Positions 1 to 10,930 of a stretch of DNA of 64,000 nucleotides are shown piece after piece. This stretch comes from Apodemus sylvaticus. Taxonomy: Eukaryota; Chordata; Mammalia; Rodentia; Muridae. The notes beneath the pieces are model-generated. The model saw only the letters and a list, made by a program, of their open reading frames with translations. It ran no database searches and was not told the origin of the DNA. How positions within the stretch are numbered: the stretch's first letter is position 1; every line of letters starts with the position of its first letter. Location of the stretch: NCBI RefSeq assembly GCF_947179515.1, contig NC_067482.1, forward strand, positions 78,906,444 through 78,970,443, read 5' to 3'. Both the position numbers and the translations under genes were made by a program.

Positions 1-1560
1 AGCTCATTTAAGTATATTAAAATTGCCAAAAATTTATTTAGTCATTTGCAACCTAATCCTGTCATCGTCAAGAGTCCTGGGGAAGGGATGTGCTCCTGTC
101 CTTGAGTGTGGGACATTGGCTCTCATCCCATATAGGAATACCACAGCTCCTCCCAGGCTGTGTTGCTACTGTTGCCCTAAACTATGCAATCCAAGTCCCG
201 CAAGTTTTCCCTCAGGAAATGAACAGAGACACTCAGAAGGCTTTCTGTACAGTGAGGCTTGATGCCTCACGGTCAGGAATAACACATATGGAAAAGCCAA
301 ACGCTCAACTGGGGATGACTCAGACATTAGAGGATACCGGCTCTGTGGACTGTCACATAGCCATTAATATGATTATAAAGAGTGGGAAACTGCTAACTAT
401 AACAGCAGGTAAAGGACTGGCTATGAAGTAGCTCATTTAATTAGATGCCTAAGATGGGAAATACATGAGGGGGAAGAAAAAAACTACATAAAATTCAAAG
501 GCAGGTTTGTGGGGATCTAAGAGCATTGGCTATTTTTTATATTCTAAAACACTTTTTTACCTTTTAGTATGGTATTTCCCACAGAGACAAAATCATGTCC
601 AATCAACTAACCACAGTATTTGAAAACCCTTTCTCAAGAGGGTTGAAACTTTGAAGATTAGGTGCTTTGCTCAGAGAGGGTAGATTATTTGATTAAACTA
701 TGGGTAGCAGGACAAGGGAGAGTGACCAGAGAGCAGGGAGTCAGGACTGTGGGTCCCCACCTTATGACAGTCAGGCCTCCCAGAGCCTGGGGCTGGACTC
801 AGATATGCAACCCACCTCCTAGGAGACTTAGGCTCTGAGTCTTGCTTGCCAGAGCCAGTCAGAAATGGCGCTCGCTCTCACCAGCTCACCTTATCAGAAG
901 CCAAACAGAAAGGCCCCAAATCCTAACTTGAACTCCAACCTGAAGACCTAAGAATGGGACGATCCTTGGAGCTAAAGCCTTTAAAGGGATGCTCCTAACT
1001 GGATGAAGCCATGGAGCAGGGCTAAGCTCCTCTGATAGGCCAATCAGGGTATGGACAGCCAGAGTCCATGCCACAGGGAGAAAGCAAGCCAAGGGAGGAG
1101 GCCTCAGAAGGGGCCGAGCCTGCTGACACTGACCTTGGGTCCCTAGTGTCCAGACATGAGAGCGTGGGTTCCTGTGGCTTTAACTGTGTACACTGTGGCG
1201 TCTGTCTCGCTGAGCCTGAGCTGACTAACGCAGCGCCAGCCCAGGTGGGAGCTACCTTGGGAGAAGTGATCCACACGAGGGCTGGATGCCAGGCACTCCC
1301 ACCCACCTCCCCAGGCCAAACGGTCAAGTGCAGAATGGCTGCGATCCCCAAGGCGTCTGGAAGGAGGAAGTGCAGTGTGGAAAGCACAACTGTGCAGCTG
1401 GAGAAACAAATGTAGGGGAAGAGAGCACTGTGGATGTAGGAGAAGGGAGCACCACACCTTGGTCCTTCAGGGAAAGATCGAGATCAGGGCTGAGACCTCC
1501 AAGCTCCGCTTCCCCAGCACTTCCCCAACCTCTGATTGATAGATCCTCTAACACAAGCAT
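1..1560. other. Unique intron sequence
   Basis: No repeat, exon or RNA gene recognised. The overlapping open frames at 1022-1594 on both strands lack codon bias and family resemblance and are treated as chance. Confidence 0.5.
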
Positions 1561-1564
1561 TCAG

Positions 1565-1640
1565 ACGGTCTTAGTGGCACAATCACAAGTTTGAGGGCAG
1601 CCCGGCCTACACAGTCAGACCTTGTCGGAGTATAACAAAA
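1565..1640 (+). mobile_element. Degenerate B1-like SINE remnant
   Basis: Contains a decayed 'aagtttgagggcagcccggcctacacagt...agaccttgtc' segment, as in the right half of B1, followed by an A-rich tail. Confidence 0.4.
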
Positions 1641-1949
1641 CAAAAAACAACCAAACAAACATGGAGAAAATACTGAAAAATACACAACAGAGGACATACC
1701 ACCTAGGATGAGTGATTCCACAGCACCATAAACTCCACCAACCCAAAGGGTATCATGGCAACAGATGATTAGCAAGCTTCAGAATGTACATGATTGGCCA
1801 AAAGTTAGACCAAAAAAATAGAGCAAGACCTACCCAGCCTCAAAGGCAACAGGAGAAATGCAAAACAGACTGAGGAAGAGCCTTTTTGTTCACTGTTTAC
1901 TTGGTAACAGAGTAAGAAGAACACCAAGGAAGCTGAGTTGGAAGACCAG

Positions 1950-1978
1950 TGTGAGTGTGCGTGTGTGTGTGTGTGTGC

Positions 1979-2017
<39 letters not shown>

Positions 2018-2045
2018 TGTGTGTGTGCGTGTGCGTGTGTATGTG
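1950..2045. repeat. (TG)n microsatellite, imperfect
   Basis: About 95 bp of GT dinucleotides with scattered C and A interruptions; it abuts an antisense B3-type SINE, whose tail probably seeded it. Confidence 0.95.
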
Positions 2046-2182
2046 CTCGTGCTTCTGTGGAGGACAAAGGATACCCTGCAGGAGTCAGTTCTCTTTCAAC
2101 TTGTGGATCCTAAGGATTGAGCTCAGGCCATCAGGCTCAGAGGTGGGGACCCAAACCTACTGAACCACTCTGCCAGCCCTCC
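2040..2182 (-). mobile_element. B3-type SINE, antisense
   Basis: The segment 'ggagtcagttctctttcaacttgtggatcctaaggattgagctcaggccatcaggct' followed by 'actgaaccactctgccagccc' is the reverse complement of a B2/B3 tRNA-like head and body. Confidence 0.7.
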
Positions 2183-2184
2183 AT

Positions 2185-2400
2185 CTTCTTTTTTGAGGCA
2201 AAGTCTCTTACAGAACTTGGAGCTCACTCATCAGCTAAGCTGGCCAGTGGCAGTCACCTAAGGGTCTGCCTGTCTCCACCCTACTCCCAACAGCAGGTTA
2301 CAGACATACCCAAGGCTCTATGTGAGTGCTAGGGATATAGACTCAGACCTTTGTGTTTGCTCAGTAAGCACCTGGCCCACAGAGTCACATGCCCAAGTCC
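2185..2400 (-). mobile_element. B4-type SINE, antisense
   Basis: Contains 'gaacttggagctcactcatcagctaagctggcc' and a distal 'tgctagggatatagactcagacc...agtaagcacctggcccac', the reverse complement of the ID-B1 fusion that defines B4. Confidence 0.6.
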
Positions 2401-2519
2401 TTAGTGTTCTGCTTGGCCAGCAATCTGGTGGAGCCCGCTGACGTGCATCGTGTTGCACCCATGCCATCCAACAATTTCATCCCTGGAAGCTGTGCTAAGT
2501 CACACACACCATAGCACTC

Positions 2520-2790
2520 TCTGGAACAGCAACAGGGTGTAAAGAGTATTAACCAGCCATCAAAAGGGAAGTTAGCAAAATTATGACACCCTGTAGAGTT
2601 CTACACCATTACTTTAAGCCGATATAGATCTAGTTGAATTGGCACACGAGGATCTTCAAAATACACTAGGGCCAAAGACAAAGCAGAGAGTGGTTTGCTG
2701 TGATCTCATAGGTGTACTTGGAGGTGTGCGGGGGAGAGGCACCTTTCCTTCGCTTTGGGAACATTTTGCAGATGTTCCACTGAAATGAAT
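2520..2790 (+). mobile_element. Ancient L1 3' end remnant
   Basis: Diverged sequence with the usual order of an old L1 3' end: 'attaaccagccatcaaaa', then 'gatatagatctagttgaattggcacacgaggatcttcaaaatacac', then a 'tgatctcata'-like motif. Subfamily not determinable. Confidence 0.4.
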
Positions 2791-3784
2791 TGTGCAGCTC
2801 TCTTGGGAAGAGAGTGAGATGGAGGGAGGTGACGAGAGATGATTAAATGTTGCACCATATATCTTAGAATCCGTTTAGATATTACACAGTGTTATGGTTC
2901 CTAAGTATATGTAAGTCTCACAGAGATGGGGACAAACAGGCCACATGAATGCTTGCCCATGCTGAAACTTGTGGTTGAGAACAGGGCCTGGGGTCACATC
3001 AGAAAAGCCACCACACCAGTGCACACAGACAAACCTGGTAGGCAGCAATCAGAGAGGGACTGGATCATTTGGCGCATGCGTGGCACAATCCCCAAGAATC
3101 GGAGGAGCAGAGCCGCCCATGGCGATGGGCCCTGCAAAGAAGGGATATACAACTGCAAACAGGTGTGGAGGGACCAGGGCTCAGGCACCTGTCACCCAGC
3201 CAGGCTGGAGGAGGCCTCAACCCACCCTCAGCTTCCAGACTGACTGCTGGCAACAGCTCACGGCCACACCGGTGAGCGCAAGGATATGGCTTGGGCATGA
3301 GGAAAAGGACATCCATGAAGGTGTCTGGGCATTCACCTGTTCTCACCTCCTAGGCCTGCTCTGAGCCCTACGGTCAGATGTGTCAGGACAGTAGCAGAGC
3401 CAGCACGAGGGTCTGATAGACAGGTGAAGAGAGGAGACATCAGGAAAGGCAAAACTTGACAGGAATCCCTGAGTATGATGGCCTTGCTGAGCCCTCCACA
3501 GGTCCTTCATGTCATGTCAATCATGCGCTTGTGAAGTCCTAGTTTCCAGATGCGTTTGTCACTCCAGCATCCCTGTCCCCCAGCAGCAGGCAGTGGTCAA
3601 CTGTCCATAGTGTTTCCACCCTGTGAGACAGTGTCTATGTCCGTGGCACAGACCCCTTTCTGTCTTAGTGTCCCACCAGTAGTAGAAGTGCTGTCTTCCC
3701 TCCAAGCTCTAGAACTGCTCACACAGCCTCTGCTCGTCTGCCCCAGCAGAGCTGAGCATCTCTCCTCTCTCCTCATGGCCACTG
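2791..3784. other. Unique intron sequence
   Basis: No repeat or exon recognised. The 131-aa and 105-aa frames at 2926-3364 overlap each other and antisense frames and are judged chance. Confidence 0.45.
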
Positions 3785-4215
3785 TGGTGTGGTTTGAATG
3801 AGAATCATCCCTGTAGGCTCAGAATCTGAAGACGTAGCTCTTGAGTTGGTAGAACTGTTTGGGAAGGATCAGGAAGTGTGTGGCCTTGGTGGTGGAGGTG
3901 TGTCACTCGGGTGGGCTTTGATATTTCAGAAGACCACACCAGACCCAGTCTCTCTCTCTCTCTCCCTCTCCCCTCCCCATTCCCCTCTCCTTCTCCCTCT
4001 TCCTCCCTTCCCCCCTCTCTCCCTCTCTCTCTCTCTGCCCTCTACCTTCTACAGGTTAAGATGTAAGCTCTCAGCTACTGCTCTAGTGCGGTGCCCCTCT
4101 GTCTGCTGCCATGCTCTCCACCATATCATGGACTTGCCCTCTGAAACTGTACGTAAGCCCCCAGTTAAATGCTCCCATCATCGTGATGTCTCTTCACAGA
4201 GACAGACACGTAACT
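3785..4215 (+). mobile_element. MaLR (ORR1-like) solo LTR with internal pyrimidine tract
   Basis: Begins 'gtggtttgaatgagaat', continues through an aggatcaggaagtgtgtggcc/ggtgggctttga body and ends in 'aagcccccagttaaatg...gtgatgtctcttcacagagac', the usual ORR1 order. A (CT)n-rich tract at 3948-4038 expands the middle. The LTR at 44144 has the same layout with its own CT tract. Confidence 0.75.
3948..4038. repeat. (CT)n / CCCT pyrimidine tract
   Basis: Nearly pure pyrimidine run of CTCTCT and CCCTCC inside the LTR. Confidence 0.9.
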
Positions 4216-4216
4216 A

Positions 4217-5025
4217 ATATGCTACCTTTCCCTCACTCTCAGTTCTTTCTGTCCCCAGGCACCAGCTGCATACCTGAGGGTCAATGGCTCTACTTTTTCT
4301 CTCAGTGCTTAAATGCAACAAATCCCTGAGTCCTTCAAGGTCATTACGGAATCCGACTGGATCAGCTGTATCTTCCTTCTACCGTCCCTGCTCACTTCCA
4401 GGGCCTCAGCTTACATGTTCCCCGTCATGTCCCGACTCTAGGTTACCACAGGGACAATTGACTGAAAACACCATTTCTCTCGGCAGCTTCCCTGTCATGG
4501 CTCCTGGTGCCCCATTGTAACAAGTTTAAGTTCAACCCCTTTTGTATCTCAGCCTATAGGAGCTACGCCTTGTGGATCTCTGTGCTCCCCACTGGCCAGA
4601 GGTGACCTACCCTTCTCTTTCTGTCTGAGTCCTACCCAGTTCTGAGCACTAGGTGTGGACCTCTATCTCCAGGGGCTTCAGTGGTGCCAGGAAGGCTGAA
4701 AGAGGCCATAGCCTAAAGCTCTCAACGTATGCGGGAGCAGGAGGCTCTGAGACCCTGCAAATGGTCAGTTGCTTGAGGGCCTGGCAAGGCTGGCTCTCAC
4801 TTGAATTGTCCCGGAGCTGCCAAAAGCTGGGAGGTGCACCCAGCATAAACTCATTCTCCCACAGCTGTGGATGCAACAGACCCAAAATCAAGGTGTCAGT
4901 GGGGCTGTGTTCCCCTCAAATGCTCTAGAGGTACATTCCTTGCTTCTTCCCGTGCCTGCTGGCCTCAGGAATTCCCTGGCTTGTGACATCATTCTACCCC
5001 TGCCTTGCTTTCCCCCTCCTGTGTC
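4217..5025. other. Unique intron sequence
   Basis: No repeat or exon recognised; the frames at 4649-4928 are antisense pairs without family resemblance. Confidence 0.45.
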
Positions 5026-5345
5026 CTTATATGGTGTCCTTGTGTATGTGTGTGTACGGTACATGCCCATGTTTGCATGTGTATGCCTGTGTGTCTATGT
5101 ATGCATGTGCCTGAGTATGTCTTCATAGAGTGTTCTCCTGTATGTGCATGTGTGTGATGCATGTTCATATGTGTTCTTATATAGTGCCCTTGCATATGTA
5201 TGTGAATGTATGTGTCCATGCCTGTATGATGTAAGTGCCTATGTGTGTGTCCCTATATAGTGTTTTCATGTGTGCACACATGTGCACTGTGCCTGTGTAT
5301 GTGTGCATGCGCACACATGTGTCTGTGTGTATGTGTTTCTGTCAA
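5026..5345. repeat. TG-rich minisatellite with a longer-period motif
   Basis: A degenerate TG/CATG array in which a cttatatagtgtcct-like block recurs at 5026, 5121, 5176 and 5252 (spacings 95, 55 and 76 bp). It ends in a run of alternating gcacacatg/gtgtatg. Confidence 0.75.
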
Positions 5346-6895
5346 GCTGCAATAGGAATCTGAATGACTCCGCCATAAAGATTACATCTGCAGAGACCTA
5401 TTTTCCCAAATAAAGTCACACTAGCAATAAGTACAGGGCATTAGGACAAAATGCAGCCCACAGGACTGGTGCCTAATACTGCACCTAATACACAGGGCAA
5501 GACTCTGGTTCCCATGAATGGCCAGCCAAACAGGAGTGATGGGGTCAGGGCAGGGAGGAAAGTGGCCTGGCGACAGCAGGTTGGATCTGGAGGAGTGCAG
5601 GCAGGACTGGCCGCATTTAAACCCTGCCTAGCCCCTGGGCGCAAGGCGCACCCTGGAGCTGGAGGCTCTGCTCTGCAGTGTGGGTTCCAGAGCTGGCCTG
5701 CAGAAAGGTCTTCCCAGAGGCGGGAGCTAGCAGGGGAAGGCTCTTCGGGAAAGTGGCGACAAGAGCAGACTTTGTCCCTGAAACACACAAGGCAAGGCTC
5801 AGAGGAATCCCATGCAGGAAGGCGGCCAGATGCAAAAATGTCAACCTTGAGGAGGGCTGAGACCGCGTGCCCTGAGGGAAAGAGAGCAATCCAAAGAAAA
5901 TGTGATAGGAAAAGGGACAGGGACAGGGACAGGCTGCAGGTGGAAAGAGGAAGAAGGAATGAGGCTCGTGGGAGAGGGGAGTGTAGACACGGCTGGAGAC
6001 ACAGAAGATGAGGCCTGGCACCTCAAAATGTAGCCCAGGGAACAGAACTATTCAGTTAAGGAAGCAGGCTCCTGGCTATGCAGAAGAGCCACTGAGGCAC
6101 GCCGCTTATGCAAAGGAGCTACTCGGGTTCCACTGGGTAAACGATTCGTTTGCCAGGTCTTTATGTGAATGCCCGGTGCCAGGCTCTTGGCAGCAGGATT
6201 AGATGAAAGGAGGTAGGAACTCAACTGGATGACTTTATGTGACCTCATCACCCCTGGAATAAAATGCAGTGTCCCCTGCAAATGGGCTTCCCAGGCTGGG
6301 AGCCAGTAGAGGGAGCTGTCTGGCCCATGGCATTTATGCAAGAGGTGCCTGGACTTACTGCAACTTCTCCCACAGAGCCACCGGCATCACCCAGGCTGGC
6401 CACCAGGGCCGTGGCACAGCATGGTGAGAGGGGTCAGGGAATCAAAGGAGTGGGGAAAAGATTTTTGGCAGGAGACAGCATGCTGGACGCTGGCACCCAC
6501 AACCGTGATTAGGTCTGCCTTCACCCACCTGGGACACTTGTCACCACAGTGTGAGGAGACAACTGGATTCTGCACCTGGATATGGGGTGTGGCTTTGGCA
6601 TGCCTTTCCTCCTCTGGGACCCTGAGTTTGTGGGAGGTCCTCTCATCATGCTGGAGAGACACGTGTGAGAGTTGGGCCGTAGACACCGGTGACCAAGCCA
6701 CCCCGGCTCTTCCTTTGGCATAGTTAAGATGCCAAAGTAGCAAATATGGTTCTCTACTCTTGGCTAGTTTACAACTGAGTTGCTTTCAGAATGCCTGGCG
6801 CCCAGTGTTAGCTGCTATTGCCACGGGGATAGGCAGGCCATCAGGAAGATGGGAAGGCAGGCATTGCTGGGGAAGATGCAGTGAGAAGAGGCCAG
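5346..6895. other. Unique intron sequence
   Basis: No repeat or exon recognised. A 186-aa plus-strand frame (5451-6011) is rich in Arg/Gln from a purine-rich stretch; no domain, and an antisense 134-aa frame overlaps it. Treated as chance. Confidence 0.45.
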
Positions 6896-6899
6896 GAGG

Positions 6900-6948
6900 C
6901 CCCAGATGCAGACCCAGATGCAGACCCAGATGCAGACCCAGATGCAGT
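6900..6948. repeat. 12-bp minisatellite
   Basis: Four tandem copies of the unit cccagatgcaga, perfect. Confidence 0.9.
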
Positions 6949-6949
6949 G

Positions 6950-8848
6950 CAAAGCCCTTCCTGGGAGTTATTTCTTTAGACAGAGGCTGCTAATGGCCTT
7001 GGGTGTTACTTCTCTGATCCTCCTGAAGTAGTCCCTTTACCTTTTTACCCAGGCTCCAGGGCCGGCTAGCCAACATTCCTGGATGACATCTGACTCAAAG
7101 GCACTCCCCACCTTGGGAGTGTCTCGTCCAAGTTTGGACCAGGCTATCCCAGGTTAGCTGCTGAGGCCATCCAAGGCCCTCACAAATTTGAGAATAAAAA
7201 ATTTAGCCAGTGGAGACAAACGGTGGGAAGAGACAGTAAGAATACTACTGAACACCTGTGTGCCAAGCTGGTGCTGTGGCTTCACACCCCAGGTCAACAT
7301 TGTGTTCTCCACTTTATAAACTATGCATAGGAGGCACAGAAGGGCAACCCAGGCTCAACCGCTTTCACCAAAATAATGCTGGTTCGATGGCCAGGCATCC
7401 GGTACACCTCGTTATCTTTTGCCTTGAGGAATCTATAAGGAAGACTCAGCTCATATTTCTCATATACTTCAGCTGTGTGACTTATCCATGATAAAAGCAA
7501 CAACAACAGAAGTATTTGCAAAGCAAAATGTGAGCTAGGTCTAGGATTAGGTATCACTAAGTATCAGCGATAGGATTTAGCAACCCTCAAGTGGTACCTC
7601 CTTCAGTTACAGAGGAGATACGAGCCTGCATCAATTATTAAAGGAGGGTTTGAGTTGTTCCGAGTATAGGTAAAAATAGGCAGCCTGGTTACATTACAGA
7701 TATGCAGTATTGCTAAAAATATACACACACCCCTCAACTTGGTCTAACTGTGGGAAACTTTTTGACTATGAAGGTAAAATTTTGGGAATAAGTGACTGGC
7801 AAAACTCAAGTACACTGTTTTCTTAAAACAAAACCAACGCCCTCTGCTTAGCTGGCTTACTGGTGTATCTCTGAATTTCCTATTTTATGAAACACGCCAA
7901 CAAGGACATCAGAGTATAGTCATGAGTCAGCCGTCCTTCCAAAGAATCATTCTCTAAAGGCTTCATTCATTCAGCCAAAACACAAGCTCGTGGGGGAAGA
8001 AACCGAGGTAGAAAGAAGTGATAAGAAAAATGTGTACGGAGAACACCTATTATCCTTCCTCCCCCGTGACCTTTTCTCTCTATAAAGCATCAGTGACAGG
8101 CAGATGGCACCTGGGTACCCAGCAGTCTGCTTAATCAAGCAGTGCTATATTCTTGGCATGCATTTCCACAGCACTGCAGCACCACTGCAGCTCACCCTGA
8201 CCCTCAAACCTGCACATCACCCCATGCATCTTCACCCTTTCCTCTCACCGGCACAGCCGAGGGTTGGATGACTGAGGGCACATGCCCACCAGAGTCCTTT
8301 CCGATGCACACGGCTTAGGCTAGGCAGAGCAACACCCACAGCCCGGGGCCACCAAGGTGAACCTACTAAGACCCAGAGGGTTCCTCTAGACTGGCTGGGT
8401 CAGAATAGGCACCTCACAGTTTGGGATTTAACAGAGACCTCCAGGGCCTCAGCGTGTGCCCCCTTTACCTCCACCCACTCTCCACCCCTTTATCTCCCCC
8501 AACAACCCAAAAGCCCTTTGTCTGGGCAATCCCCCTCCCCAGCAGCCCACCCACCTGGTAACTTAGTTACCAGGTCTGTCTGACCTTGCCAGGTGATGGA
8601 GATGGGGACCGACTGCTGGTAGGAGCGAAGGCAGAGGTGGCCCATCAAGTTTAAACACATCTCCCCCCCTCAGCTGATGGCTCAAGGCAGGAGGGGGACA
8701 GTTTTAAGGGCTGAGGAGGCCCTAGGGCTCCTCTAGCTGGGTAGTTTCCCAGAGTGACCTCAAACTGCTTACTCAGAAGCACAGGCAGGCTGGAGAGGGC
8801 TTTTCCTGTGACAGCCACTGGAGTTTAATACCCCCTCTCTGTGCCGGG

Positions 8849-8849
<1 letters not shown>
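6950..8849. other. Unique, nearly repeat-free intron upstream of the CpG island
   Basis: Between about 7.6 and 8.85 kb no SINE, LTR or L1 is recognised, unusual for this window. Contains a perfect 10-bp-arm palindrome (8553-8575) and a ctctataaag TATA-like motif near 8078. No coding exon seen. Confidence 0.45.
8553..8575. promoter_or_regulatory. Perfect inverted repeat, 10-bp arms, 3-nt spacer
   Basis: Arms acctggtaac and gttaccaggt flank tta. The GGTAAC/GTTACC half-sites resemble RFX half-sites, but in outward orientation. Role unknown. Confidence 0.6.

Positions 8850-8881
<32 letters not shown>
8850..8881. repeat. (CA)n microsatellite
   Basis: About 16 uninterrupted CA units. Confidence 0.97.
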
Positions 8882-8883
<2 letters not shown>

Positions 8884-9354
8884 AGCCTGAGTAAACCTAA
8901 CTCTCAGGTGCATGGGCACGATCCTCACCCTTGAAGACCCGATGACTGAACCTCAGGTGTCTAGGGAGAGGAGGAGGACATGGTAGGGAAGGGAATTTAC
9001 TTCTCTCTTGCAGTCTCTGAAGGCTGACGCTCGCCTTCCTCTTCTAAAAGATGGCTGGCCTCTCTCTAGGCTGAATTCAGTGCCTGGGCTTCCCAGAGCC
9101 AGTCCCCAGCACAGAGAGGGAAAGGTGTCTCCCTTGGGACATTAGCCTGGGGAGCGTCCTTCCCACTGTTGAACTGCTGCTGACTGCACACAAGGTGAGA
9201 AACTGCCTGCTCCTGTCCCACTTCTGCCTAAATCCTTTGTCCCTCCTGTGTGGGCAAAAGGACCTCGACCCAAAACTGGGGCTAGTGCAGGGGCAGAGCT
9301 TTGAGCTCAGCCCTCCAGGATGCTCCCACCTAGGGCTAGGGAAAGGTAAGCATA

Positions 9355-9790
9355 GCTCAAGTGGCCCGCCGCCCGCCCGGGGCCCTCCTGCCCAGCCCGG
9401 TCAGCCCGCCGACTCACCCCAGGGAGGGGCTCTCCGGAGTGGATGTGGATCCGGCCCCGGGGCCGCGGGGGCTCAGGCAGCCTCCACCTTCCCGCCGCGC
9501 TCTCGCTCTCGGCGCGTCTGGGTGCTGTGCCGGCTGCTGCCGCGGTGAGCCCGCGAGGAGGGCGGCGCTGGGGTCCGAGATGCGCTGCGCCGGGGGCCCG
9601 CCTCCCCACCGCGCCCGCTGCTTCAGCACCGCGGACAGCGGCCAGCCCCGCGCACGAGCGGCCTCTCCCGGAGGCCCGCGCCCCACCCGAGCCCCAGGCC
9701 CCTGCTCCCGGGCTCCAGGCACCCGGCTGGACAAAGGCTAGCTCCCTTGGAGGGACGCGCGAAGGCGGCGAAAGCGCAACTCAGCCTCTT
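9355..9790. promoter_or_regulatory. CpG island, candidate internal promoter
   Basis: The only dense CpG cluster in the window: runs such as cccgccgcccgcccgggg, ccggccccggggccgcgg and tgccgcggtgagcccgcgag, in a genome segment otherwise CpG-poor. Splice-donor-like motifs occur on the minus strand (GGG|GTGAGT, intron from 9417) and on the plus strand (GCG|GTGAGC at 9545, AAG|GTAAGC at 9346, AAG|GTGAGA at 9195). No TATA box seen. A CpG island inside Osbp2, downstream of its PH exon in the direction of transcription, would suit the known N-terminally shortened ORP4 forms; a separate antisense or divergent transcript is the alternative. Confidence 0.75.
9418..9740 (-). other. Possible alternative first exon of Osbp2
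   Basis: Minus-strand GC-rich sequence ending in a strong donor, GGG|GTGAGT. Two open minus-strand frames cross the donor (starts at 9734 and 9609), but they reach it after codon position 2 and position 3 respectively. The exon after the PH exon must start at codon position 2, so neither would join it in frame. If this exon is real, it is probably 5' untranslated, with translation starting downstream. Start position is a guess from the extent of CpG density. Confidence 0.35.
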
Positions 9791-10865
9791 AAAGCACATT
9801 GGTGTGGTCGGGCAACCCGACCTGGCATCTAGGGCGCTATCTGGGCCCGATCATGACCCGGGAGGAGGCTGGCCCCTCGCGTGGGTCCAGCATGGGAGGG
9901 GCCCAGAGAAGATCGGTGCTCAAGCCCTCGTCTCCGCTATCATATGCTCTGGATCTGTCTTGTGAACTAGAGGTTGGAATAGAGGGTGTTGGGGTTCCAT
10001 CCGACCTGCAATTTCAGTCCTTCCCACCCACCACCCCATCCTTGGTGTCAATCAACCAACAGATGGGACTGCTAGAGCTGGTGACATCACCCATAGCCAC
10101 TTCCACGTTGTTTTCATTTCTGTTAAAAATCCCTCCCGCTGTTCCTTGTTCTCAGCCAGAAGTCCCTGGATGAGTCGGAGGCGCTCTTCTAACTTGGCTT
10201 CCGAAATAGAGCAGCGGCTTGACACAGCCTTGTTTCTCTCCTGGGATAGGTGGGGGCTGTAAGCCTGAAGAAACTCAGCCAGTCTAGAGAATCCACAGTG
10301 GGTGACCACGGAGGCCCCACCCACGAGGCGAGGAGACCCTTTCCTTCTCTTAACTAAATTGGCCACTCCTGCCTAATTCTTTTTACAGCACCACAGCGTT
10401 TTCTCTCGTTAATTAAAATACAGAAGCATTTTTATTTTTACCCCTGGCCAACTTCCTCATCCCTCATTGGAACAGGGACAACAGAACACAATAGGTTAAA
10501 GGTCTAGGTTCATAAATCCTATCCAGGCACATGGAGACTCTGCACAAGCATTCAGGCAGTAGCTGCTGAGGACGAGTACGCTCTGGAACATTCACGAGGG
10601 GAAATACGTTGGACCGGAAACTCGGTGCCAGGCAGGGGTGCCTTCTTTTTCACAAGGGAGAAGAATAATATGCCGTGCCTTGAGAAGAGATGGAGCCTGC
10701 TCTTGGGAAGCTTTCCCTCCTGGGTGGCCTCATCCCAGCCTTGATATGAGGGTTCGGGTCTAGTCTACTGGATCTTGTTACGCTATGTTGGTTAAATATC
10801 ACTGGGAGGCCTGCTGTCTTCTGAAGGGAAATGGAGGAACCAAGCATGGGGGCAGTGATGACATG
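9791..10865. other. Unique intron sequence
   Basis: Apart from the frame at 10052-10366, no repeat or exon recognised. Confidence 0.45.
10052..10366 (-). other. Unassigned 104-aa open frame
   Basis: Minus-strand frame starting MANLVKRRKG with a middle part (SEAKLEERLRLIQGLLAENK) that would form an amphipathic, coiled-coil-like helix. It lies about 300 bp upstream (minus direction) of the CpG island. I do not recognise it. Composition is more protein-like than neighbouring chance frames, but there is no intron, conserved domain or poly(A) support. Could be chance, a small retrogene fragment, or an exon part. Confidence 0.2.
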
Positions 10866-10930
10866 AGAGGGGCTTGGGCGGGGCTTGGCGGGGCTTGGGC
10901 GGGGCTTGGGTGGCTTGGGAGGGGCTTAGA
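10866..10930. repeat. GC-box-like minisatellite
   Basis: Imperfect tandem copies of ggggcttgggc; each copy contains a GC-box-like GGGCGGGGC or close variant. Confidence 0.85.

Noticed and set aside
1858..2163. Cys/Val-rich frame
   Set aside because: Translation of the (TG)n tract.
5451..6021. 186-aa plus frame with Arg/Asp-rich end
   Set aside because: Produced by a purine-rich stretch (gggacagggacaggg); antisense frame of similar length; no domain.
9414..9734. 106-aa GC-rich minus frame as coding first exon of Osbp2
   Set aside because: It reaches the GTGAGT donor after codon position 2, whereas the following Osbp2 exon must begin at codon position 2; it would not join in frame. Kept only as a possible untranslated exon.
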